The notes below the pieces were generated by a model, which saw only the letters and a list, made by a program, of their open reading frames with translations, ran no database searches and was not told the DNA's origin. From Acidobacteriota bacterium (GTDB lineage Bacteria > Acidobacteriota > Holophagae > Acanthopleuribacterales > Acanthopleuribacteraceae), in contig JASJCB010000034.1 of assembly GCA_030066195.1 (NCBI GenBank), forward strand, positions 1-44,970: a DNA stretch of 44,970 bases, given 5' to 3'. The position numbers and the translations under genes were made by a program. Shown here one piece after another: positions 1-7,194 of this stretch. Each line of letters begins with the position of its first letter. Position 1 is the stretch's first letter.

Positions 1-163
1 CAAGGCTTACCTCTTCCCTTGCAACTGGAAACTGGCAACATGCTTCATGCAAGGGTGAGGGGCTGCCGCCCCTCGAGCCCCGCTATAACCGCGATCGCCA
101 TGGGTAAGCCGCAAGGCTTACCTCTTCCCTTGAAACTTGTAACTTACAACTTGTTACTTGTTT
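1..163. repeat. Two heptanucleotide repeat cassettes with a shared lead-in
   Basis: The 21-bp string CAAGGCTTACCTCTTCCCTTG occurs at 1-21 and again at 112-132, 111 bp apart. Each copy is followed at once by a 7-bp periodic tract: AACTGGA/AACTGGC/AACATGC after the first, AACTTGT/AACTTAC/AACTTGT/TACTTGT after the second. Between them is a perfect 7-bp hairpin, GAGGGGC/GCCCCTC (57-63 with 68-74). The second tract runs into the end of the dsbA-like gene and supplies its last codons and stop. A related cassette lies near 11.54 kb. The first copy may be cut by the window edge. Confidence 0.7.
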
Positions 164-845
164 GCCCCGCGAGGAAGTGTTTGACGACTTCTTCCAACTG
201 GCCGGGTTCGGGGACCTTGACGCCGTTGACGAAGAATGTCGGCGTACCGCCCACGTTCACACTTCGACCCAGGGCTTCCTCGGAATCGATCTGGTCGACC
301 AGGGCCTGATCGTCCATGTCGGCGTTGAACTTATCCATGTCCAAGGCCAGGCTTGCGGCCAGGTTGACGAATTCCTCACGCAGGTATTCCATGTAGCTTT
401 CCTCGGGCAGGTTGTTTTGGTTCTTCAAGTTATCCTGCATTTGGAACAGCAGGTCGTGCATTTCCCAAAATTTGCCCTGGCGCTTGGCAGCCAGAGCGGC
501 CATGGCAGCGGGACGTGCGGCCGGGTGGAAAGCCAGGGGGAAGTTCTTGAAAACCAGGTTGACCTTGCCCTCGTGCTTCTCCATGATGCCGTCTACCAAG
601 GCGGTCGCCTTGCTGCAGTAGGGGCATTCGAATTCGCTGAAGGCAACGATGGTTACAGGTGCGTCGACATTGCCCCTGATCGGGGAGTCGCCCACGGGCA
701 GGTCATAGGTTTTGCTGTAGTCCAGCGGTTCGGGCGCGCGGCCCGGGGGCGCGGTTTTCAGTTGCTTGTTCTGCATGGCAAGCATCACAATCAATACGGT
801 TGCTATCACCGAATAAATGGACAGCGTCCATAAGTAGAATTTCAT
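144..845 (-). CDS. DsbA-family thiol:disulfide oxidoreductase (thioredoxin-like)
   Basis: Probably a membrane-anchored periplasmic thioredoxin-fold protein of the DsbA/Thioredoxin_4 type that makes or rearranges disulfides in exported proteins. The 233-residue product begins with an uncleaved-looking hydrophobic segment (about residues 5-23), then a proline-rich linker. The domain opens with VTIVAFSEFECPYCSKA, which contains the CPYC redox motif near residue 75. A helical insert follows, then GGTPTFFVNG with the cis-proline expected next to the active site. The start is supported by AGGAG about 8 bases upstream. The last codons (TSNKL and stop) lie inside a heptanucleotide repeat tract, so the C-terminus may have been altered by repeat insertion. 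No DsbB-like partner is visible nearby. The family is clear; the substrate is unknown. Confidence 0.88.
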   Translation of the reverse strand: MKFYLWTLSIYSVIATVLIVMLAMQNKQLKTAPPGRAPEPLDYSKTYDLPVGDSPIRGNVDAPVTIVAFSEFECPYCSKATALVDGIMEKHEGKVNLVFKNFPLAFHPAARPAAMAALAAKRQGKFWEMHDLLFQMQDNLKNQNNLPEESYMEYLREEFVNLAASLALDMDKFNADMDDQALVDQIDSEEALGRSVNVGGTPTFFVNGVKVPEPGQLEEVVKHFLAGQTSNKL

Positions 846-901
846 GGTGGTCTCCTGTAAGCAAAAGGTGGAGGCAAGGGCGCTATGAAGCTCTTTACGG
901 G

Positions 902-918
902 AACCAGTCGAACTGGTT
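902..918 (-). terminator. Short perfect hairpin downstream of the SDR gene
   Basis: AACCAGT (902-908) pairs with ACTGGTT (912-918) around a 3-base loop, between the SDR stop at 945 and the dsbA-like start at 845. There is no strong T-run on the minus strand after it, so calling it a terminator is tentative. Confidence 0.3.
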
Positions 919-944
919 GCTTTCTCTCACATAAGATACAAGCG

Positions 945-1769
945 TCAAATAAAGAAGTCAGGGGCCAAATCTTCATCGGCCGTTCCTGGAGTGACCTTGT
1001 AACGTTCGAAATCAAAGACGCCTTCTTCGGTCAAAACTTCATCGTCGATGAAGAAATTACCGGAGCAGGTTTTGCCGTCTCTATTGAGGACGGCGTAGGC
1101 CGCATCGGCCATAATCTCGACGGTGCGCCCCTTTGAGGCCAGGGTCTTGCCGCCGAGCAGGTTCAATACCGCCGCGGTTTCGATAACGGTGCGCGGCCAA
1201 AGTGCATTGACGCCCACCTTACCGGCAAACTCGCCGGCCATACCAAGTACGCACATACTCATGCCGAACTTAGCCATGGTATAAGCCGTGTGGTTTTGGA
1301 ACCAGCGGGTCTCCATGTTCAGCGGCGGTGAAATGTTGAGAATATGGGGATTGTCGGCCTTCAACAGGTGGGGCAGGCATGCCTGGGAACACAGGTAGGT
1401 GCCCCTGGTGTTGATCTGGTGCATTAAATCGAAACGCTTCATGGGCGTTTCGAGGGTTCCGGTCAGGATGATGGCGGATGCATTGTTGATAAGGATGTCG
1501 ACGCCGCCGAAAGTATCGACCGTTTTTTTGACGGCGGCTAATACCGCCTCCTCGGAACGTACGTCGACGATGCAGGGCAGGGCCTTACCGCCGGCCGCTT
1601 CCATTTCCTCGGCGGCTGTAAAGATGGTGCCCGGCAGCTTGGGATGAGGCTCGGCTGTTTTGGCGGCGATAGCGATATTGGCGCCGTCACAAGCGGCGCG
1701 CATGGCCATGGCTTTGCCGATGCCTCGACTGGCGCCGGAAATAAACAGTGTCTTACCCTTCAAACTCAT
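945..1769 (-). CDS. Short-chain dehydrogenase/reductase, HSDL2-like
   Basis: A 274-residue NAD(P)-dependent oxidoreductase. The Rossmann motif GASRGIGKA is at residues 11-19, followed by the NNAS motif near residue 91 and the catalytic YTMAK (YxxxK) near residue 163. The long insert after the first strand (AAKTAEPHPKLPGTI) and the N-I-S-P-P segment before the catalytic Tyr resemble the HSDL2 (hydroxysteroid dehydrogenase-like 2) branch, which also has an extended C-terminus. That branch is linked to lipid metabolism in eukaryotes, but the bacterial substrate is unknown. GAGGAG sits about 9 bases before the ATG. The lipoprotein gene upstream ends 48 bp away on the same strand, so co-transcription is possible. 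The SDR assignment is secure and the HSDL2-like subgroup likely. Confidence 0.87.
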   Translation of the reverse strand: MSLKGKTLFISGASRGIGKAMAMRAACDGANIAIAAKTAEPHPKLPGTIFTAAEEMEAAGGKALPCIVDVRSEEAVLAAVKKTVDTFGGVDILINNASAIILTGTLETPMKRFDLMHQINTRGTYLCSQACLPHLLKADNPHILNISPPLNMETRWFQNHTAYTMAKFGMSMCVLGMAGEFAGKVGVNALWPRTVIETAAVLNLLGGKTLASKGRTVEIMADAAYAVLNRDGKTCSGNFFIDDEVLTEEGVFDFERYKVTPGTADEDLAPDFFI

Positions 1770-1817
1770 AACGAACTCTCCTCATCCCTCCACACGCCTG
1801 CAGGCATGCGACATCGA

Positions 1818-2426
1818 CTATTGTTCTTCGGCGGCGGGGGCTTTGGCTTCCTCGGGTTGCTCCAGCATGCGGGTCACCTCGTCGAACAATTCCGGGTCGA
1901 GGCTTTGAGCCAGGTTCTTCAGTTCCATGTTGTACATCTTTAACACGGCGTCTTTCATCGTCGCCTTGTCGCCTTTTTCTTTGGCCTCGTTGTACCACTT
2001 CTTGAAGATGGAGGCCTGTTTGCCTTCCCACTTGCGGAAGTCCTTGTAATCCTCGTCCAACAGCTTGGCGACGATGTAGTCCAAGGCGTCTTCATAATTG
2101 CCGACGCGTTCAGCGTCGGAAGCCAGTTTGGCGTAGAAGTCGAACTGTAATTCTTTGATCTCGCCGTCCTCGGGGTTACGCCGCAGGTAGTCGGAGACGC
2201 TCAGGCGGAAATCGTGGTATTGAGCCTGCTCATAGAGGAATTTAATGTATTTGCGTTCGATGTTGGGGTTATCTTCCTTTTCCACCAGTTCCTTGAACTT
2301 TTGCTTGGCCTGGACCTTGTTTCCATCGGCAATCATCTGATTGATTTCATCCATGGGGTCCGCGGCGCCGCATGCAAAGAGAAAAAACAGTGTAAGTATC
2401 GATCCGAACCTTTGTATCGGCTTCAT
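1818..2426 (-). CDS. Small helical lipoprotein of unknown function
   Basis: A 202-residue exported lipoprotein. The N-terminus is a basic start (MKPIQRF), a hydrophobic run and a lipobox ending LFFLFAC-G, so the mature protein would be lipidated on Cys19. The remainder is charged and almost wholly alpha-helical. Pieces such as GNKVQAKQKFKELVEKEDNPN and GNYEDALDYIVAKLLDE look like degenerate tetratricopeptide helices. The C-terminus is an Ala/Glu-rich tail. I chose the second in-frame ATG (2426) because GGAGGAGGG lies just upstream and it leaves a normal lipoprotein signal; an ATG at 2447 would add seven residues. I recognise no family, and a scaffold or assembly role is only a guess from the TPR-like character. 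Confidence 0.75.
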   Translation of the reverse strand: MKPIQRFGSILTLFFLFACGAADPMDEINQMIADGNKVQAKQKFKELVEKEDNPNIERKYIKFLYEQAQYHDFRLSVSDYLRRNPEDGEIKELQFDFYAKLASDAERVGNYEDALDYIVAKLLDEDYKDFRKWEGKQASIFKKWYNEAKEKGDKATMKDAVLKMYNMELKNLAQSLDPELFDEVTRMLEQPEEAKAPAAEEQ

Positions 2427-2653
2427 TGATAGAGGTCCCTCCTCCATTCCGGTTTTAGGACTGACATTATACTTGAAAAACGCCGGTCACATCAAATTCG
2501 CGAGGTGTTTCGTGTGTTATTCAACAAGTACGGAGGCGGTCGGCAGGGTTTTTCAGGGAAAGTGCGCGCCGCATGACGGCCGTTTCGTTAAGCCGAGATA
2601 CATTTTCCATCGTAAACTATTGCGGGGGAATCTCAGACCCATGGAGTCTCGTG

Positions 2654-3673
2654 ATGACGGAACAACCCGAGGAAGAAAAGAAAAGCCTGGAAGAAAAGAA
2701 AAGTCTGGTCCGGCGTGCGGCCGGGCACACCTTAGACGCCGTCCTGGACCGCGTTATTGGTTCACTGGATGACAAAGATCGGAAAGCCGCGGCCAAACGC
2801 GTCATGAAGTTGCGCAAAAAAAATCCCGAGTCCTCGCCGGAGGAGCTGACCGGCATGTTGATCAAACGCAAATGCAAGCGTACTGCCGCCGTCGGCGCGG
2901 TTACCGCCATGCCCGCCAACATCCCCGGTTTGGGAACCATCACCTCCCTGGTCTTCGGTTCAGCCGTCGATTTGGCTTTGACTGCCGGTATGCAGGCAGA
3001 ACTGGTCTTGGAAATTGCCTATTGTTTTGAAGTTGACATGACGCCCTCGGAGGAACGCGCCGCCATCTTGATGACCACGGGTGTGAGCGGCGCCGCCAAC
3101 CAGGTCGTGAAGAAGGCAGGTCAGAAAATTGCCCAAAAAGCCGGTGAGCAACTGGCCAAAAAATCCATCGCGCGCTCCCTGCCTGTGATCGGTATGGGTG
3201 CGGCCGCCGGCGCCAATATGGTGACCACCTACGCCATCGGTAAACGGACCGTCCGTTATTTTCAGTTGGGACCCGACCGCTTGGAGGATTGGGGCGAAAC
3301 CACACGCGCCCTCACCGGGGTGGACGAGCGCAAAATGATCGAATGGCTCAGCGAAGCCGGTGAAAGCTTGCGCAAGCTGATCGGCGACGGCATTCGAGAT
3401 ACGCGCGACAAGATCATTACGGTGAGTCAATCGACCGGCGATCTGGTTGTGGAATCCGTTTCGGCTGCCGGCGGTCGTTTGAAAAAGGCAGGAAACGCGG
3501 TTGCGGAAAGCGCAACCTCGGTTGCAAGATGGGCGGGCGGGTTATTCCAAAAGGACAAGGCCGGCGAAGTTCCCGAAAGCCTGCCGAAGGACGATCCTCC
3601 GGCGCTGCCGGATGAAGGGAAAGCAACGGAAACCTTAGAGCCGCCGCCATTGCCGCCCGAGGCTTTGAAATAA
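2654..3673 (+). CDS. EcsC-like protein
   Basis: A 339-residue protein with a highly charged N-terminus, then a region at about residues 75-210 resembling the EcsC family: a small-residue-rich hydrophobic stretch (AVGAVTAMPANIPGLGTITS), an acidic-lined helix (AVDLALTAGMQAELVLEIAYCFEVD) and Gly/Ala-rich segments. The last third has amphipathic helices and ends in a Pro/Glu tail. EcsC proteins are poorly understood; Bacillus EcsC is encoded with an ABC transporter, but none is present here. Start: the ATG at 2654 has GGAG seven bases upstream, whereas the longer frame from 2573 has no ribosome site. It is divergent from the lipoprotein gene, so it has its own promoter. The family call is moderate; the function is unknown. 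Confidence 0.72.
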   Translation: MTEQPEEEKKSLEEKKSLVRRAAGHTLDAVLDRVIGSLDDKDRKAAAKRVMKLRKKNPESSPEELTGMLIKRKCKRTAAVGAVTAMPANIPGLGTITSLVFGSAVDLALTAGMQAELVLEIAYCFEVDMTPSEERAAILMTTGVSGAANQVVKKAGQKIAQKAGEQLAKKSIARSLPVIGMGAAAGANMVTTYAIGKRTVRYFQLGPDRLEDWGETTRALTGVDERKMIEWLSEAGESLRKLIGDGIRDTRDKIITVSQSTGDLVVESVSAAGGRLKKAGNAVAESATSVARWAGGLFQKDKAGEVPESLPKDDPPALPDEGKATETLEPPPLPPEALK

Positions 3674-3704
3674 AGAAGTCATTTTCCTGTCCCTGAAAAG
3701 AAAA

Positions 3705-3732
3705 GAGCCGCGGCCCCTAAGGACCGCGGCTC
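3705..3732 (-). terminator. Intrinsic terminator between convergent genes
   Basis: GAGCCGCGG (3705-3713) pairs with CCGCGGCTC (3724-3732). On the minus strand the stem is followed by TTTTCTTTTC, so it should terminate the large secreted-protein gene ending at 3766. It may also act on the convergent plus-strand gene ending at 3673. Confidence 0.8.
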
Positions 3733-3765
3733 CCTGATAACTAGCCCGATGGGCAAGGGGTTGTG

Positions 3766-6700
3766 CTAGTTACCCGGGATGTGAACTACCTGGTACAGGT
3801 AAGCCTGGTCACCACCGCGGCTACCGCGGAGGAAGACCACACCGGACTCTTCGGTGGATTCAACGTGAATGCGAGCCACACCGGTCAGGTCCAAGGTAGT
3901 GAAATCTACCAACAGCTTGGCGTTAGGCGCCAGAGGATCTTGGGTAGAGGTAGTGATTTCGTTACCGGCCGCATCATAGGTGATGATGGTAACGGTGGAA
4001 GCGGCATCGCCGTGGTTGACAAGGGCCAGGCCGTCGAAGACAACGTCTTGTTCGCCGGGCAGGATGTCGAAGCTGGTGCCGGTTTCCGTGGTTTCGTTAA
4101 CGTGAGCGGTAGCGCCCGTGATGGTGGTTATCTTGTAACCGGCCACCACGCGAACATTATCGGAAGCGCTGATGGAGAAGTGGCTCACTTCCTGGCCGGG
4201 GAAAGCATCGGTGCTTGCCACGGACAGGGTGTTGTCAGCACCCACCTGGAAGGTAGCGGCGGTCAGGGCGTTACCGGCTGCATCGCAGGGGATCAGGGTG
4301 ACCGTTTCCACGGAATCACCGGTGTTGACCATGCTGATGGTAGTGGAGAAGTCCTGAGTCGTGCGGGTCACGTGGTTGACCACGCGATCGGTTTTCTCGG
4401 GAGCGGCTTCACCCAGGTGGCCTTCTTGGGCCAGGGCGGTCCAACCGGCAATCCAGGGCGTTGCGGAAGGATCGAAGGCGCCGAAGAACGCGGTGGTGGT
4501 GAAGAAGTTATCGGCAGGAGCGGAAGCGCCGGAAGCAGCGGGACCGCTTGCGGAAGGACGGGGATCCAGGCCGCCGTCGGCAACGCGACTCAAGGAGCGC
4601 AGTTGGGGATCGACGATCTGGTTGTTGTTAGCGGCCAGGTGGTCCTGGACGAAGTCCTGAGGCGCAATATCCGCCAGGGTGTTGCCGTCACCGAACTGCC
4701 ACCAGATGTTGCTAGCCAGGGTAATGAAACCGTCTTCCAGACGCTGACGGCTGTCAAGGCCGTCTTCGTCTTCAACGACGATACCGGCGCCGCCCGCCAG
4801 GGCGTTGTACTCGGTGATGATGGAGTTCAGGTAGCTGCCGCCGCTGGTGTCGCGAATGAACATGGCTTCAGAGCCGTCACCCTCGGGCACGGCGTTGACA
4901 CCGGCCCCCACGTAGGTGGCGTTGTAGACGACCGGACGGGAGAATTCCGCACCCGCTTCAGTGGTGCCGTCCATCTCGGCGATACGGCCGCCGAAGTCGG
5001 TGCCTTGCAGGGCGAACCAGAACTGGTTGTTTGCGATCCAGCCGGCATCCCAGTCAAAGGAGTCGTCGCCGCAGAAGGCAGCAGCCAGGTACCTGGTGTT
5101 GACCGCGCCGCCGAACCATTCGAAACCGTCGTCCAGGTTTGCGAACACTTCAACGTACTCGATGGTGGTGGCGGAACCGACGGCGCCCATAGTCAGACCG
5201 TTGATTTCGTCGCCGGGCGCCAGTTCCGCGCCGCCGTGGCGGATGGACACGTAGCGGATCACACCGGAGTTGTCGGCATTGTTGTCGCCGCCGTAAGCAG
5301 CGCGGGCTTCGTCAGAAGGAATACCTTCGATCTGAACTTCACCTTTGTTGACCAGGCCGCGGCCCAGAACGATCAGGCCGCCCCACAGACCGCGGTCGGC
5401 CCAGGTCAGGTCGGCGGGGTCCATGAGGTCGTCGAACTCGGAAGTCATGATGATGGGGTTTTCAGCGGTACCGTTGGCGAAGATTTGCGCGCCGCGGGCG
5501 ATGATCAGGGCGGAGGCGTTGTCACCGCTGGAGGGAACCTGGCGGGCCTTGATCACGGTGCCGGCTTCGATGGTCAGGGTTGCGCCTTCTTCAACGAAGA
5601 CGAAGCCGTCGAGGAAGTACTCGGTGTCGGCGGTCAGGGTGACGTTTTCGCCGGCGTTGATGGAAGCGTCAGTCAGGGTAACCTGGCCGGAGGACAGGTG
5701 ACCTTCGTCGGACAGGGCGGTCCAACCGGCAATCCACAGGGGGGTGTTGGGATCGAAAGCACCGTAGTAGCCGGTGTTGGTGAAGAAGTCATCGCCGGGT
5801 GCGGGAGCACCGGTAGCGGCGGGGCCCGCGGCATTGGGACGGGGGTCCAGACCGCCGTCGGCAACGCGGCTCAGGCTGTTCAGCTGGGGATCGACAATCT
5901 GGTTGTTGTTGCCGGCAAGGTGCGTTTGCAGGAAGTCCTGGGGAGCGATGTCTGCCAGAGTGTTACCGTCACCGAACTGCCACCAGATGTTGTTGGCGAT
6001 GGTGATGAAGCCGTCTTCCAGGCGCTGACGGCTGTCCAGGCCGTCTTCATCTTCAACGACGATGCCGGCGCCGCCCGCCAGGGCGTTGTACTCGGTGATG
6101 ATGCTGTTGCCGTACATGCCGCCGGTGGTGTCGCGCAGGATGATGGCTTCGGAGCCGTCACCCTCGGGGGTGGCATCGATGCCCGCGCCCACGAAGGTCG
6201 CATTGTATACGGTGGGGTTGGAGAAGGCAGCGCCGGCTTCAGTGGTGCCGTCGTGCTCACCGATGCGGCCGCCGAAATCCGTACCTTGGAGGCCGAACCA
6301 GAACTGATTGTTGGCAACCCAGCCGGAGTCCCAGTCGAAACTGTCGTCACCGCAGAATGCGGCAACCAGGTATTTGGTGTTGACCGCGCCGCCGAACCAC
6401 TCGATGCCGTCGTCCAGGTTGGCGAATACTTCAACGTACTCGATGGTGGTGCCGGAACCGACAGCGCCTAGGGTCAGGCCGTTGATTTCGTCGCCGGGCG
6501 CCAATTCAGCGCCGCCGTGACGGATGGAGACGTAGCGGACAATACCGGAGTCATCGGCGTTGTTGTCGCCGCCGAAAGCAGCGCGGGGTTCGTCGGAAGG
6601 AATGCCTTCGATCTGAACCTCACCCTTGTTCACCAGGCCGCGTCCCAGGATGATCAGGCCGCCCCAGAGACCGCGGTCGGACCAGGTCAGGTCGTCGGGC

Positions 6701-7020
6701 ACATTCAGGTCGTCGAACTCGGAGGTCATGATAATCGGCGCGGCAGCGGTGCCGTTCGCCTCGATGCGGGCGCCGCGGGTAATAATCAGCGCGGAAGCGT
6801 TGTCATCGGTGGAGGGGGTTGCTTTTGCTTTGATAACCGTACCCGCCTCGATGATCAGCGTGGCGCCTTCTTCAACGAAGACAAAGCCGTCCAACTGGTA
6901 TTCCGTATCGGCGGTCAGGGTAACTGTCTCCCCGGCGTTGATGCTGGCGTCAGTGATGACGACCTGGCCGAAAGCCGCGGAGGAAAGGAGGAACAGGGCT
7001 GCATAGCAAATCTGTTTCAA
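3766..7020 (-). CDS. Secreted two-repeat beta-rich protein paired with a TonB receptor
   Basis: A 1084-residue exported protein with a signal peptide (MKQICYAALFLLSSAAFG). Two tandem units of 427 residues follow (about 23-449 and 450-876), then a C-terminal region of about 210 residues. Each unit starts TDASINAGE-VTLTADTEY, contains GFVFVEEGATL-IEAGTVIKA, WGGLI-LGRGLVNKGEVQIEGIPSDE, RYVSIRHGGAELAPGDEINGL and WFGGAVNT, and ends near WIAGWTAL. This matches a widespread uncharacterised family of right-handed beta-helix-like exported proteins, common in Bacteroidota and often mislabelled multidrug transporter. The C-terminal region itself holds two related sandwich-like halves (MVNTGDSVETVTL and LVNHGDAASTVTI, each followed by DAAGN). 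The start is TTG at 7020: AGGAG lies eight bases upstream and it begins a proper signal peptide; the ATG at 7059 lacks both. It follows the TonB receptor gene, so it is likely its surface or periplasmic partner (inference). Confidence 0.85.
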   Translation of the reverse strand: MKQICYAALFLLSSAAFGQVVITDASINAGETVTLTADTEYQLDGFVFVEEGATLIIEAGTVIKAKATPSTDDNASALIITRGARIEANGTAAAPIIMTSEFDDLNVPDDLTWSDRGLWGGLIILGRGLVNKGEVQIEGIPSDEPRAAFGGDNNADDSGIVRYVSIRHGGAELAPGDEINGLTLGAVGSGTTIEYVEVFANLDDGIEWFGGAVNTKYLVAAFCGDDSFDWDSGWVANNQFWFGLQGTDFGGRIGEHDGTTEAGAAFSNPTVYNATFVGAGIDATPEGDGSEAIILRDTTGGMYGNSIITEYNALAGGAGIVVEDEDGLDSRQRLEDGFITIANNIWWQFGDGNTLADIAPQDFLQTHLAGNNNQIVDPQLNSLSRVADGGLDPRPNAAGPAATGAPAPGDDFFTNTGYYGAFDPNTPLWIAGWTALSDEGHLSSGQVTLTDASINAGENVTLTADTEYFLDGFVFVEEGATLTIEAGTVIKARQVPSSGDNASALIIARGAQIFANGTAENPIIMTSEFDDLMDPADLTWADRGLWGGLIVLGRGLVNKGEVQIEGIPSDEARAAYGGDNNADNSGVIRYVSIRHGGAELAPGDEINGLTMGAVGSATTIEYVEVFANLDDGFEWFGGAVNTRYLAAAFCGDDSFDWDAGWIANNQFWFALQGTDFGGRIAEMDGTTEAGAEFSRPVVYNATYVGAGVNAVPEGDGSEAMFIRDTSGGSYLNSIITEYNALAGGAGIVVEDEDGLDSRQRLEDGFITLASNIWWQFGDGNTLADIAPQDFVQDHLAANNNQIVDPQLRSLSRVADGGLDPRPSASGPAASGASAPADNFFTTTAFFGAFDPSATPWIAGWTALAQEGHLGEAAPEKTDRVVNHVTRTTQDFSTTISMVNTGDSVETVTLIPCDAAGNALTAATFQVGADNTLSVASTDAFPGQEVSHFSISASDNVRVVAGYKITTITGATAHVNETTETGTSFDILPGEQDVVFDGLALVNHGDAASTVTIITYDAAGNEITTSTQDPLAPNAKLLVDFTTLDLTGVARIHVESTEESGVVFLRGSRGGDQAYLYQVVHIPGN
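4393..6954 (-). repeat. 1281-bp in-frame tandem duplication inside the secreted-protein gene
   Basis: Two adjacent units of 1281 bp (about 5674-6954 and 4393-5673) encode the two 427-residue halves. Landmarks such as GCGTTGATG (6935 and 5654) recur at exactly 1281 bp. Long stretches are identical or differ only at third bases, so the duplication is fairly recent or is maintained by gene conversion. Confidence 0.85.
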
Positions 7021-7194
7021 CGTACGTCTCCTGTCAAATCCATAGAAATTAGGGCACACGGGTGCCGGTGGGACGATCCGGTATCAAGGGACACACGAAT
7101 CTCGTCCCTGTTCCCAAGCCCGTGACTGGGGAAGGAAAGGTGTGGGGAACGCGGCCGGGAAACGGCCGCGCTCAATCGATAAAAGGTTAAGGGT

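Noticed and set aside
3763..6471. A 902-residue plus-strand ORF
   Set aside because: It is the antisense shadow of the secreted repeat protein; its repeats mirror that gene and it lacks a ribosome site.
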